From Persicaria tinctoria (taxonomy: Eukaryota; Streptophyta; Magnoliopsida; Caryophyllales; Polygonaceae): a DNA stretch of 64,000 nucleotides. The stretch lies in NCBI GenBank assembly GCA_037127255.1, contig JBANSL010000003.1, positions 24,687,314-24,751,313 on the forward strand, written 5' to 3'. A program made the translations under genes and the position numbers. A model generated the notes under the pieces. That model did no database searches. It was given only the letters and a program-made list of their open reading frames with translations, and was not told the origin of the DNA. Positions 1 through 10,977 of this stretch are shown here, piece by piece; the first letter of the stretch is position 1, and each line of letters begins with the position of its first letter.

Positions 1-1229
1 AGCTATTATCCCTGGATTTTTCTCCATAAGCATGTGACAATATGACGGCAAGGCAGCAAAATTTGATTCCGGTGACTCTTTTTCCCTCACTTGTGATATT
101 CGTGCTGCCTTCCAATAAGTAATTGAGATCTTGTGGTCCGTTCTCATCTTATCAATAATTTATTTTGGGTTGTATCCATTGTAAAAAACTATCAATATGC
201 TGAAACCGATTGATAAAACTATGAATGATCTAACACTGATTGCTTAAAATGATTTCTTAAACTGTTTGCTTAAACTAACAAAAAATATAGTGGAAATGAA
301 CGCTGAAATTAATATGATCAAAAAAACAAATATGTTGAAATTAACTGCTGAAACAGTATACATCTTGATTGTTTAGGGTTGGCAATAACATTGGATGGTG
401 CTTGTCTGCAGTGTCTTGTTCTTGTATCTCATGTGGATGTGTGTATATCTCTGTACAATATCACCTCATGACAAATAGCTGAAATTCTCTTTGTATGCAA
501 TTTCAAATCACAATTTCTGTCTATTCATATTGCTCTATAATATTTTGGTGTTAATTTTTTAACCTCAAATCCAAATATGTCCGTCATAGACATAATGTAT
601 AGAGCATCCTTTACTGCATGTCTAGATTCGAATGTTTTCCCAACATACATAATCCTTGTGCATTGAGTGACACGGTTGACAATATTGTCCGTGATAGAGC
701 TTCCAGCACCCATTTCATCAACTGTGTTTCCTTTTCTTTTCATCATGGCATAGCGTTCATTCCAATACCCATCATTGGAGTTATCTGAAAATGATTCATT
801 GTTTTCAGCATTAGAGGAATATGAAAATCTTTCAGCATCCCTATCGTCTTGTGGCACATCCTGAATCTCATAAAAAATAGAGATATCTTCTGTTATATCC
901 ATGTTTCTGCTATATCTGTCATCAGTTTCAGCAAGCTCAGCAGTAAGTATGTTTATGACAGAAGCATCTTCGCGAATTTGAAAACCATGGACAACAATAT
1001 CCAATAGCAAGGTGTTGCTGACACACAACTCAACAGCAAAATTTACTCCATCCAGTTTACTCAACAACAAGAATTCTCTCAAATCAGCGTCAAAATCTAC
1101 CTTAAGCGGTGCTTTCAATGTCTTGAAGGGGTGAAAATGGTTGAATTCCAATTCAAAAGATTCATCAACATTGAATCTGCTGTAAACCTTGTCCCTCAAG
1201 GTTGATAAAGTGATTGAATCCTTTAGCAC
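1..1229 (-). pseudogene. MuDR-type Mutator-like transposase, broken, runs off the left edge
   Basis: A reading frame at 525-1229 encodes 234 residues. Its N-terminus resembles the PB1-like N-terminal region of MuDR-type transposases, followed by an acidic Ser/Asn/Glu-rich linker. The last 40 residues (VGKTFESRHAVKDAL onward) match the start of the zinc-binding Mutator DNA-binding domain, but the frame ends before its metal ligands. A second open stretch at 1-152 (DHKISITYWKAARIS ... LPSYCHMLMEKNPG) is the segment that normally follows that domain, just before the MULE catalytic core. The 370 bp between them have no matching frame, so this is a deletion or degenerate interval, though an intron cannot be excluded. 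The catalytic core would lie left of the window. Family knowledge gives the role, cut-and-paste DNA transposition; inactivity is inferred. Confidence 0.72.
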
Positions 1230-2300
1230 AAAAGCTTTTGAAGTAATCCTGTTTCAACAATTCTCCACTTTCCCCCATACACAACTTTTACAATGTTCGA
1301 TGACATTTCTATCCCTGCAATCCAATGTTGGAGAGTATTAAAGCACTTGAAATATAATTTGAATGCATTTCAGCAAAAATGAACAGCACAATAAAAAAGC
1401 AGAGCTGCTGAAACAATTAAAAAAAAGATAACTGCAATCCACACGAGATAAATATTCGATACTTTCAGCAATCATTGAGCATGCTAATGTTATATAGAAA
1501 ATTGAAACACGGACCTGCAGAAACACTTTCAGTAGCAATCAAAAACGATAGTTTCAATCATAAATTTCATAGCGGCAAATTAGAATTGATAGAAAGTATT
1601 GAACTATAGTATCAATCGTAATTTCAGGAGAAATCATTAACGATTGGTAGAAAATATGTGTGTTTCACGATACTTATAGAGTTATAGCACCAAATCGGAA
1701 ATCTGTGTGTTTCATCAGATTTGGTAGTGCAAAATCAAAATCAAAATCAATTGGTAGAAACTTTGCGCCTTCACATAATCAATTGATAGAAAGTATTGAA
1801 TTATATTATCAACCGTAATTTCAGAAGCAATCATAAATTATACTTATAGCATCAAATCGAAAATATGTGCTTCAGCAGATCTGGTAGTGAATTGCAAAAT
1901 CAAAATTTTAGAAGAACGTTAAATCAACGATTACAACAGATCTGTAGTGAATCAACATTATAATCATAAGTTCGAAGAACATTGCTGAACAATAGTCCAA
2001 AATTACAGCAAAAACGATCGATAATGCTTACTTCGTTGATATGCGTATGTAGTTGAAGCGATTCAGCAACAAATTGATCGATTGAGCAACAGATCGATCG
2101 TTTATCGTAGATAGATCGATTGATAGGCAAAAAACGATCGTTTACAGCAGGTAGGATGAAGGAGAGGATGTTGCAAGGTTTTCGGTTGTTTTCGGTTTCA
2201 CCAAAAAAAAATTGGTGGACAATTCCCTAATATGGAGAAGTTGGGAGACAAATTCCTAATATAGTCCAAAATTTTGGCCTATATGGTAAACGCCTCAATC
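1230..2300 (-). repeat. 5' and subterminal region of the Mutator-like element, with imperfect direct repeats
   Basis: No coding sequence is visible. The stretch at 1584-1743 recurs imperfectly at 1781-1905 (shared landmarks AATTGATAGAAAGTATTGAA, TTTCAGNAG and CAGATTTGGTAGTG). Such subterminal repeats upstream of a MULE transposase usually belong to the element. The sequence around 2200-2296 (ending GGCCTATATGGTAAACGCC) could be its terminal inverted repeat, but the other end lies outside the window, so the boundary is a guess. Confidence 0.45.
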
Positions 2301-2389
2301 ATAAATAAGGAATCGTCCTCTACTTTTGCAGCGGATTAAACATGAGATAGAAGATGATAAGCTCAAAAAATGATCATAAATTCAAGCAT

Positions 2390-3220
2390 ACTTACATGAC
2401 TATTATCGGGCTCGCTCCGACCCTAGAAGTAGGACGGCTACTCACTCTTCATCATGGAGAATATCATCATAGACATAACAAAAAAACTTGAATTGAACTA
2501 AACAAAATAGTACAATCGAACAAAACCGTCTCTTCTCTCTCTCCACTCTCGGCCAACTCTCTTTCTCTAACTACTAGGTACACAATTGCTTGTTTTCTTG
2601 GATCCCTACAACCCTACCTCTAAATGCTTTATTTATAGTAGACTAATCTTTACTAGTCAAGGAAAGTAATTGTAATCCTAATTAATAAAATTGGTTTATC
2701 TAAAATCTATCTTATTATAATAAAAATCCCTAAGGTAAATAGAGAATTACCCATAAAGAATGTGTTTATCTTAATGAGGAAGAGATAAAATAAAATTTTG
2801 GCTAAGCAATCCTTCAAAGATTTGGACTTCTCCTCGTGGTCTCGTCTGTCTCTGGATTTCGGTTCGACGTCGAGTGCAGTGGTCGACATCGAGCACTCTT
2901 GACAGCTTTCTTCAGCATTTAGCTCCGTCTTGAAACGCACTTTTTCGAGTCTTCGTTTGTCCGATTGACGCATATGAATATGTGTTGGAAAGCTATTTTC
3001 GAGAACTACAACTCTTATGAAGGCATCAGAACTTGATTCAAAATTATGAATGGTGAAAAGTTGACTTTTCTCCAGCTACACCATCATGCGCTCTTTCTTA
3101 ACTTCTCCAATATCTTCATGGTTTTTCATTAATCTCTAAAGTGTATCCATGTTTCTCCAAATCAGGTATAAATCCCTGAAAATCACACCAAACTTTGTGT
3201 AGACTCCATATCTTACAATA
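2390..3220 (-). repeat. Non-coding retroelement fragment related to the one at 16.9-19.3 kb
   Basis: The sequence at about 2408-2450 (CGGGCTCG..CCGACCCTAGAAGTAGG..GG.CTACTCAC) has a close match at 17921-17965, and both copies then run through AT-rich DNA to a TTTATTTATAG block (TATA-like on the minus strand, near 2630 and 18173). Both also contain GTCGA-type words (here around 2865-2900) and end in a CC..AAATCAGGTATAAATCCC-type segment. Shared order and orientation point to two members of one non-coding retroelement family (LARD or TRIM-like). No protein frame survives and no LTR pair could be delimited. Confidence 0.45.
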
Positions 3221-3273
3221 GTCATAATTTGGATTGAAAATAGGCATAAAACATGGTCAAATATAGGCACATA

Positions 3274-3388
3274 TCTCTCTCTCTCTCTGACTTACCAAAC
3301 AAAGGCGGCGCTGCAACAAAATACAAGCAAGCAGGTGAAGGGAAGTGTATATATATATCCGTGTGTGTATGCGCGCGTGTGTGTAGGC
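3274..3388. repeat. Simple sequence repeats (CT)n and (TG/TA/CG)n
   Basis: A CT run at 3274-3288 and an alternating purine-pyrimidine tract at 3346-3388 (TATATATA, GTGTGTGT, GCGCGCGTGTGTGT). The latter has Z-DNA-like composition. No gene is associated. Confidence 0.85.
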
Positions 3389-3389
3389 G

Positions 3390-4558
3390 AGCTCGTAGCA
3401 CAACCCTAGTCGAGACGCAACACAACATTTCAACTTAGGGTTTCCCAGGAGTCCGAGCAGCTTTCTCACTCAAGGAGCTGGGCTGCAAATGTGTTGGACT
3501 CATCAGGTTTGGGGCTTTGGGCGGCCCAAACCTCGGTTTTTGCAGCTCAAAGAGCTAACACCCAAAACTCAGCTAAGACCTAGCCCAATTCCACGTTTAC
3601 AACCATAGCCTATGTATTATACATCGATTATACAAAAAATACAAGCTTAAAGGAATATATTCTACAGTGGGATTGCCTATTTGACGAATTTTGATATAAT
3701 TCGATGGCAGCATCACTCTATCTTCAAATTGTATTTGCAATTGGTATCAACAATTGCACAACCTTTGCTCTCAATCTTTGAATTCTATATGCTGAAGACA
3801 AAATTACTAAAAAACATGGTCTCTTGACGAAGTTCATGGTGGCAGCACTTCCTGAAGAAAGCCATTAGATGTTGGTAGCAATCCCTCAACAGGGTTCATG
3901 GCAGCGACAGTTCGATCCATCTCCCGTCTCAGTAAAAACTATTCATCCTTGCTCCACAATGATAGAAGGTGGATAGTCAAGCCACGTAGATAATGGTGCT
4001 CTTCGAAGGCTGTTAATGGCAAATGGGGGAGAGGGTTTAGACGGGAGATCTAAGAAGAGAAAGTAGTTAAATTAAAACCTGGGTAGTGTGAATATTACAT
4101 ATATATGAACAATTGCTTAAAGGAGCTAAAAAAATGTACAATTACTTAAAGAGCTAAAAATGATGTCCAGTTGCTAAAATGAGTTTTGGATACAGATATT
4201 CTACCAAATTTTCTCTTTAATAAATTAACAAAATCAAACTGATCTTTTTCTTAATCTAACCCGAACTCAAATTACTCAATTCATCTAACAAACCTATTAA
4301 GAACTCGTTTGGTTAGTCGGTTAAAAACCCATGAATTATGATATATTCTTATGTTTTATTGATAGAAAAACACAAGAATTCGACTTTCTAGAAATTTCAA
4401 TTTCTTCAAAGTGTAGGGAGTTCATTTACATAAGGAGACTAAGTAAGTTCTACTTCTACTCTTTTTAATGTAATTTTATTTATTTTTCTATTTATATTTT
4501 TAAAAACCAAAATTTAATCAAACAACTTTTTTCAATTTATGAAAAGTACATTTAACGA
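3390..4558. other. Intergenic, no recognised gene
   Basis: Mostly AT-rich non-coding DNA. All six frames are interrupted frequently, and I see no domain, RNA gene or clear terminal inverted repeat. It separates the retroelement fragment from the 3' end of the HMGA gene. Confidence 0.6.
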
Positions 4559-4658
4559 AAATTCAGCTCATGAGAAGTAAGATCTCGAAAATTGTTCTTC
4601 CCGCATTCAATCAAACGAGCCCTAAGATACCTCCAAAATTAACCATCTTGTTTGATGG

Positions 4659-4664
4659 TTTATT
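4659..4664 (-). terminator. Candidate poly(A) signal of HMGA
   Basis: AATAAA on the minus strand, about 320 bp downstream of the HMGA stop codon. Position and motif fit a plant near-upstream element, but there is no transcript evidence. Confidence 0.4.
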
Positions 4665-4987
4665 TGGTGGGTTTCAATTACAAACTAAAGGCGAAGATCA
4701 CCAAGAACTAGGAAACGAAGATGACCAAACATCAGCCATTAATCACAAATTCACAACAATAACACACACAATAACTCCTCTTGAAACCAACCCATAAACT
4801 GATAAACCAACCAAAAAAAAAACTCAAGACTCTTCAACAAATTTACAACCCACCATTAACTCAGAACTACACACCATACACTAACACCAGTTAAAGACAT
4901 CCAAATACCAATAAATTTAAAAAAAAAAAGAAAAAAAAAAAAGTGGAAATCCAATCATCCATAGGAATAGGGAGGGAATAGGAAACT

Positions 4988-5688
4988 CTAAAAATCATAT
5001 GCTTCTTCTGGCTTTGCCTTTGGAGGCCTACCCCTCTTCTTGGGCCCGGGCCCACTACCAAGAGCGAGGCCCGGCCCATCACCAATGTTCATCCCCTCAC
5101 CCACCAGATCCTCTGCCTTAGGGTACTTCCTCGGCCTGCCACGTGTCTCCTTCTTCTTGAACGGAACTGCTAAGGCCGTTGCCCCCAACACCGACGACTG
5201 CGGCGGAGGGGAGTAACGCGGCGCCTCCGCCGGCGCCTGCCCATCCTTGGGCTTCGGAGGCCTTCCCCGCCCGCGCCGGACGAAATTCGGGTCGGGCTTC
5301 ATGTAGTTGTTCTTCCAGAAGATGAGCTCGCCGGTATCCTTCATCCGGTGGAGGTGGTGCCGGAGCAGCGTCGAGTGCCCCGCCGGGAGATTCCCGTACC
5401 TGGATTCTATGTAGGTCGATATCGACGTTTTGTTTGACCCCATCTTCTCGTTCAGCGCGTCAAGGGCCGCGTAAATCATCTGTAAAAAAAACCGAAACAA
5501 CAAAATCACTCATAAAAAAGGGATCTTGGAAACCCTAGCTGACGAAAAACCAGATCCGTCCCAAATTGGGCCGAGAAACGTGAAATTGAACCTAATGTTG
5601 ACATGATTCGAGCTGGATTTGAGTCCGATTGGCTTACCTCGGGGTAAGGTGGGAGACAAGAGGGCATGTTGAGGTTGTTAGCGGCCAT
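4988..5688 (-). CDS. HMGA: HMGA / HMG-Y-related protein with linker-histone-like domain and AT-hooks
   Basis: Two exons, 5638-5688 and 4988-5479, join in phase 0 across a GTAAGC...TTACAG intron to give a 180-residue protein starting MAANNLNMPSCLPPYPE-MIYAALDAL. Residues about 13-80 form an H15 (linker histone globular) domain, ending in the basic segment HHLHRMKDTGELIFWKNNY. Three AT-hooks follow: RRGRGRPPKPK (about 85-95), ETRGRPRKYPK (about 123-133) and KKRGRPPKAK (about 162-171), before an acidic EEAYDF end. This order is that of plant HMGA proteins, nuclear chromatin factors that bind AT-rich DNA in the minor groove and bend it. The family usually has about 170-210 residues and often four hooks, so three hooks is on the low side but the gene looks complete. 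The start is chosen because the short first exon matches the family N-terminus and has a good donor. Confidence 0.93.
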
Positions 5689-5940
5689 TGAAAGAGTGGA
5701 TAGAGAGTTATGCGAAAAGGAGAGAGAAAGCTAGAGAGCCCACCACCGGAGAGAGATAGCGAATGATTGTTTAGCGGAGGATTGAAGGAAGTACAGAGGA
5801 GGGGACTGAGGAGGAAGAGGACAGCGGAATCATGGCAGAGGGTTAGGAAGGAGAGGAAGATAGGCACTGACATTTTTAAAAAGAGAAAAAAAGGGGAATT
5901 TTTTTTATTTTTTTATTTTTTTATTTTTATTTTTTTCGGG

Positions 5941-5949
5941 TATTTATAG
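5941..5949 (-). promoter_or_regulatory. TATA box of HMGA
   Basis: CTATAAATA on the minus strand about 255 bp upstream of the HMGA start codon. It is followed by a T/A-rich tract and then a CT-rich leader (5700-5870 as read on the minus strand), typical of a plant 5' UTR. Confidence 0.6.
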
Positions 5950-6205
5950 TGTTTGATGGTAGTAGTTGTTAAACTGGTGAGAGATCGGACGGATGTGAAT
6001 AGTGGATCAACTTTGTATTGGACGGTGGATTGTGTAGCAAGAGGTTTGGGAGGATAGGTGACGTGGCAGAAGGACTTGATTACAAATATTGTATTCCTGG
6101 TGTCCCAAATTGTAATTTTAAAATTTTTACTTTATATCCCTTTTTATAAAGTTTATTGATAAGATAAACAAATGTCTATTACTCCCTCCTTTAATTAACG
6201 TTTCG

Positions 6206-6355
6206 GCTAAGGACGTGCAAGTGGAGGGAGAGCCAAAAAAAGCGGGACGTGCTTGCACGTCCTTATGGACGTGCAATTTTGCACGTGCTTAGGAACGTGT
6301 TGCACGTCCTTAAGGACGTGCAAGCTCGGCTTCTAAAGGCGAAGAGGACGTGCCT
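6206..6355. repeat. Left cluster of the TGCACGTCC/GGACGTGCA word
   Basis: At least seven copies of GGACGTGCA or its complement, often paired head to head. At 6300-6323 the arm TTGCACGTCCTT is immediately followed by its exact reverse complement, a 24-bp perfect palindrome. Further copies lie at 8535-8558 and 10729-10857, bracketing the composite of two gene fragments between them. Confidence 0.85.
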
Positions 6356-7189
6356 CTTCGTCTTCCTTCCTTTCTTCTTCCTTCGTCTTCCTTCCGTCGT
6401 CCTCCTTCTTCCTTCTTCCTTCTTCCTTCCTTCTTCCTTCTTCCTTCTTCTTCGTCTTCCTTCCTTCTTCCTCCTCTGAGACCGAGAGAGAGAGAGAGAC
6501 CCCAAGAGAGAGAGATGGAGACAGAGAGAGAGCTCGAGGCGGCGGTGGCGGCTTTGGAGGCAGAGGCGACAGCGAGGGAGGCGGTGGCGGTGGCGGTGGA
6601 GCCGGTGGCGGAGGGGCTGGAGGTGTTGGCGTCTGCGGCGGTGGCGGAAGAGGTTGGTGGTGGTGGGGCGGCGGCTGGCGCCGGCGATGGAGCCCCAACA
6701 GTGGCCGAGGAGGAGGGTGGTGGTGGTGGGGCGGCGTCTGGCACCGGCGACGGAGGCCGAGCAGTGGCCGATGAGGAGGCGGAACCGCCGCGGAAGCGAC
6801 GGTCCATTGAGGTCTCCCCGATCCCGACTCCACCGGTATGTTATTTGAATTACTTTTTGTTTAATTTATTTTTAGAGTTTGAAAATATAATTTGATAGAT
6901 AATATAGTTTTATAATAAAAATTGATGGAATATATAATTGATAATATATATTGTTTAATAGAATATAATTGAAAATAGATTTTTTGATTTATTTATATAT
7001 TATAATGTTTTTTTATAGTATATAGTTTGATAGAAGAGAATATAATTGTAATTTGATAGAATATAATACATAGAAACAAATTACAATAAAAAACATTAAA
7101 ATATATTATAATACTTCAAAAGTATTTAATTAACATTAAAATATACTTGAATATATTAAAATAGATTCGAATAAATATAAATAAATTTA

Positions 7190-7540
7190 TATTGAAAGAT
7201 AATAAAAAACATTAAAATACTTCAAAATACATAAAAATATAATAAAATACATAGAAATAAATTTAAATTTAAAGAAAATAAAAAAATTAAAATGTAATAA
7301 AATACATATAAATAAATTTAAATTTGAAGAAAATAAAAAAATTAAAATATAATAAAATAAAATATAATAAAATTCATAGAAATAAATTTATATTTAAAGA
7401 AAATAAAAAAATTAAAATATAACAAAATAATGTATAATAAAATTCATAGAAATAAATTTATAATTAAAGAAAATAAAAACATTAAAATATAATAAAATAC
7501 ATAGAAATAAATATAAATGGAAAGAAAATAAAATCATTAC
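7190..7540. repeat. AT-rich tandem repeat in the PMD intron
   Basis: Five to six degenerate units of roughly 55-70 bp built on AAAGAAAATAAAAAAATTAAAAT and ATAGAAATAAATTTA. It lies within the 998-bp intron, upstream of a Stowaway insertion. Confidence 0.7.
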
Positions 7541-7549
7541 AATATATTA

Positions 7550-7785
7550 CTCCCTCCGTTCTTTAATGTTTGACTTTTTCAAGTCTGCACGTTATTTTAG
7601 AAAGGTAAAAATTACATAAAATATTAATTTTTTATTCAATTTTTTTTAATAATATTATATTTATTACTAATAAGTATGAGATTATTTAAAAAAAATGTTA
7701 AAAAATTAAATATTTTATATAGTTTTTATCACCTTAAAAAACGTGCCTAAATAGTAAAAAGTCACTTATTAAAGAACGGAGGGAG
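7550..7785. mobile_element. Stowaway-type MITE in the PMD intron
   Basis: Terminal inverted repeats CTCCCTCCGTTCTTTAAT / ATTAAAGAACGGAGGGAG, flanked by TA on both sides, 236 bp, AT-rich, no coding capacity. TIR sequence, TA target and size are diagnostic of Stowaway elements mobilised by Tc1/mariner transposases. Confidence 0.92.
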
Positions 7786-8534
7786 TAAATTATAATATAA
7801 TAAATTATAATAAAATACATTTCATAATAACAGGCAGGGAGGCTCATGAGGGGGGACGGTACCCTCCGGCCTGTTACGTTCGCCGACCGGGCAGCGGTCA
7901 GCCAGATTCCAGGGAGCACGGTACCCGACAGTTCGACATTCACAGTCGACGATCTGCTCGCGTCTGCAGAGCGGTTGCAGCAGTCGATGGGGACCCCTCC
8001 GGCCGACGAGAACGACACCTTCTGGTCGGGTATGCCAGGTTGGGATCCTTCTGGCGATGCGATGATGGGGTTGCAGCCTTCTTTAGAGCCCCCTGAGGTT
8101 TTGAGTAGCTGCATCACCGACTACGTCACTGGGCGACAGGCTGACATGGGTAGACGTCCTACTCGTGTTCCACCCACCATCCCGGAGGCTTCTACTTCAG
8201 CTGTGCCAGAGGCTTCTACATCTGGCACACACGAGCCTCAGCCTTCGACCTCTGCCACACCAGCGACGATCTCCTTGGCCTCTGGAGATGATGTGATCCC
8301 TGACGTCGTTGAGGATGCTGACGACGGTCAAGAGGGGCAGGCTCAGGGCCAGGGGGGCCCACAGGTAGAGCCCGAGCCCATCCCTGCGCAGGCTGCCGCA
8401 CCGGCTGCGCAGGTCGACCCTTTGTTGCCGCCGGGAGATCTGCTACTGTCTTACCGGCATCACCGGGCATACGAGGTGTGGAGAGATCCTACGGTGGAGC
8501 TGCCGCTGCTGAAGTTCCACCACCGGGCGACTCA

Positions 8535-8558
8535 CTGCACGTCCTTAGGGACGTGCAG
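8535..8558. repeat. Isolated TGCACGTCC palindrome at the PMD breakpoint
   Basis: Arms CTGCACGTCC and GGACGTGCAG around a TTAG centre. The PMD homology ends immediately upstream and a different gene fragment begins about 120 bp downstream, so it marks the junction. Confidence 0.8.
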
Positions 8559-8677
8559 TTTCCTTACAATTAACGCAACAGTGCCTATTTGAAGCGATGG
8601 AGGACAGCTTGATTCCGCACTCCAAAACAAAGTCCGACTTCTTACAATTGAAGCGAAGGAGGACATATAGAATCTTT

Positions 8678-10492
8678 ATGGCCGAGCCGCAAAGCAATCC
8701 TCGTCACCAAGTATCTCAGGTACGCACAGGTTTCGTAGAGTCAACATATTTCGTATTCGTTCCGTGTTGTTCATATTTTCAATTATATGAATACAGTTTC
8801 GAGACTTTACGTCTGAGTTCTCGGACCCAAGGGTTTGGAATGACCGTGACGAAATGGTTACGCATTTCAAGGACTTGGGTCGGAGACACTGCATGATTTT
8901 AGTAATCAAGCGGTCTTGGACGGGGGCGTCGAATCGTCCAGGCGGGGTTCTCCTTGCTTGCGAGCGGTTTGGGGAGTACCGACCACGCGGGAGGAAGCTC
9001 CGGAGCACACAGTCGAAGATAAGTGGTTGTCCATTCTCTCTACACGGACACGAAGCTCCGCCGGGTCGGTGGCGCATGACGGTAACCCATGGTGTTCATA
9101 ACCACGGGCTTTCCACGAGCTTGAGGGTCAACACAAGGTTCTGAAGGAGGCACTTCACTCATCGACTGGTGACTTCCGCATCGTGATCGATGCAATCCAT
9201 AGAGTCAACGATTGTCAACTGCATGAGCTGCAAACTGCTTTGGAGATCGACCGCTTCAAATGGCCAAAAGCGGCGTATAAAGTCAACCTTTTCGATGAGG
9301 TAAAGACTTTAATCTCCAAAAAGTGATTCGATTATCTGTACAAGATATGGCAGGACGTCGTGAACCAAAAGGTTCCTCCGGTATGCACGGACCGACATTG
9401 GAGGGTTTGTTACGGGATCCCTTGTGTCCATGAGATTCAGGCACACGTCAACTCCGGCACTCCGATACCCGCCGAGGACATCCACCCGTTCTGGATGGAT
9501 TTGACATGGACTGACCTCGACGACACCCCAATGTCGTATGAGTTGTCATCTTCATATACGGCTTCCAACGATGTATGCGAGGATGAGTTGCACCCACCCT
9601 CATCAGCAAGCGTCCGAAGGAAGGGGAGGCCTCGGGGGTCGAGAAATGCCTGCAGAACCAACCCGTTGCCATACGAGGAGGTAAGGGAAAGGTTTGAGAG
9701 AGAAGAAGCGCGTGCTGCTCGAAATGCTGCTCGGCCTCGTCCACAAGCGACCTCAGCTCGACGTGGACGTGATGATGTGTTCGGAGGGTTCAACTGGGGT
9801 CGAAACAATGTTGATCCCTTCATGTTAGGTCATATTGAGAGGGTGAGGGACACTGTTGGAGATGGTCATTGTGGCTACCGTGCTTTGGCGGCTTTGACAT
9901 CACCGATCGGCGAGACTGCTTTCCCGGAACTCAAAACGTTACTATACAATCACTTGGAAGATCACGCCGATCTGTACGCCGGTTGTTATACGGGAGAGTA
10001 CCCATTCCAGTAGTTCGTCGACTACCAGAGATGTGTCGGAGCCACACATGGTGATAGAAGACGGTGGATAGAGCTTCCCATCATGGGTTTAGTATTTGCG
10101 ACGGTATATCAGATTCCTCTCGTCGTCCTAGCTTGGCATCATCCGTTCACATGTCTCCCCATGATCTCGCCGGCATCTGCTAACAACCCTCCCCAATCAG
10201 CAACTCTTGGTGTAGCCTGCATCGGAAACCAAGACCATTTTGTCGCGGTACGACTTCAAACGTCTTTTTTATTACCTATTCATGATTTTCATACATATGT
10301 CAATACTCTAACTCTAAATTTTTGTTCTCATAGATCTGGTTGCGTCCTAACGCTCCTCTTCCGCCGCCTCCACTAGAATGGGTCGAACATCATCATCCGA
10401 GCGTCGAAGGATGGGATGCTCCGTTTCAAGCTCAGATTGAGAGATTTAGAGCCTTGCGTGCCGATGTCGGCCGTCCTTTACTATTTTCCTAG
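8678..10492 (+). pseudogene. FAR1/MULE transposase with SWIM and OTU domains, catalytic core deleted
   Basis: Exon 1 (8678-8719, MAEPQSNPRHQVSQ) splices in phase 0 to 8797. From there a FAR1-type DNA-binding region is readable: Cys in LLACERFGEYR, Cys in KISGCPFSL, then HNH. At about 9107-9115 the frame shifts directly into FHELEGQHKVLKE, which in intact transposases lies after the DDE core, so the catalytic core is missing. Next come a TGA (9324-9326), a SWIM-type segment (CYGIPCVHEI) and a C-terminal OTU-type cysteine protease fold: Cys codon 9870-9872 in GDGHCGYRAL and His codon 10236-10238 in GNQDHFVA. A TAG at 10011-10013 interrupts the OTU part. A second intron (10248-10333) joins in phase 0 to a last exon ending at 10490-10492. 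OTU-bearing MULE transposases are known. This copy cannot encode a transposase. Confidence 0.75.
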
Positions 10493-10728
10493 ATTGTATT
10501 CCACAACTTTATTAAACTTATGAATGTAAACCTTTTTTCCGTTCCTTGTAACGTTATTCGCATATTATCCGAATGTTAGAAAACCTTAACAATTCTTGTG
10601 TTCTGTTTAATTTGACCCTAAATCCTTCAAATCCACTAGCTAAACACTTCAATTTTATCAATTAACGTTACAAAACCGTCGGAAAACCTAAACCCTAAAA
10701 CCCTAAACGCAAAACCCTAACTAGGGTT

Positions 10729-10857
10729 TGCACGTCCTTAACAACGTGCAAGAATTGCACGTCCTCAAGGACGTGCTTGCACGTTGTTAAGGACGTGCAA
10801 TGTTTAAATAGTGGACGTGCAAGCCTGGGGACTTGCACGTCCTTAAGGACGTGCGTG
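10729..10857. repeat. Right cluster of the TGCACGTCC/GGACGTGCA word
   Basis: At least seven copies in both orientations, some as GTTGTTAAGGACGTGC variants, with a palindromic pair at 10833-10854. It closes the 4.6-kb interval opened by the left cluster at 6206. I found no convincing terminal inverted repeats or target duplication outside the clusters, so I do not call the whole interval one element. Confidence 0.8.
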
Positions 10858-10977
10858 CAAATCCTTAATCCCGATTTGCGGTGTATATAGTGGCACCCTT
10901 AATTAAACTTGTTATTTTAAAATTTTAAACATTTTTAAGAAAACAATCAAAAAATACAATTATATCTCTAATTATTA

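Larger units (their letters stand above)
6515..8592 (+). pseudogene. Plant mobile domain (PMD, MAIN-like) gene, truncated just after the domain starts
   Basis: Exon 1 (6515-6835) has 107 codons, Ala/Glu/Gly-rich, beginning METERELEAAVAALEAEA and ending in a basic PPRKRR patch that could serve nuclear import. A GTATGT donor and a CAG acceptor join it in phase 0 to exon 2, which starts at 7834. Exon 2 runs through a Ser/Thr/Pro/acidic linker to LLPPGDLLLSYRHHRAYEVW and LLKFHHR, the characteristic opening of plant mobile domain proteins (MAIN/MAIL and phosphatase-7-long-form-like). After about 35 domain residues the homology stops at 8530, exactly where a GGACGTGCA palindrome (8535-8558) sits; the frame drifts on to 8592. 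PMD genes occur as host genes and inside Mutator and gypsy elements, and the adjacent MULE fragment favours the transposon form. Truncated, so probably non-functional. Confidence 0.65.

Noticed and set aside
6249..6848. Long overlapping Pro/Ser/Lys/Glu-rich frames on both strands
   Set aside because: By-products of CTT/GAA-rich leader and GGC-rich exon composition; only the plus-strand frame from 6515 has a phase-consistent splice to a recognisable domain.
6112..10940. ATTTTAAAATTT on both sides of the PMD/MULE composite as a target duplication
   Set aside because: The string is a self-complementary AT-rich sequence likely by chance, and no matching inverted repeats lie inside it.
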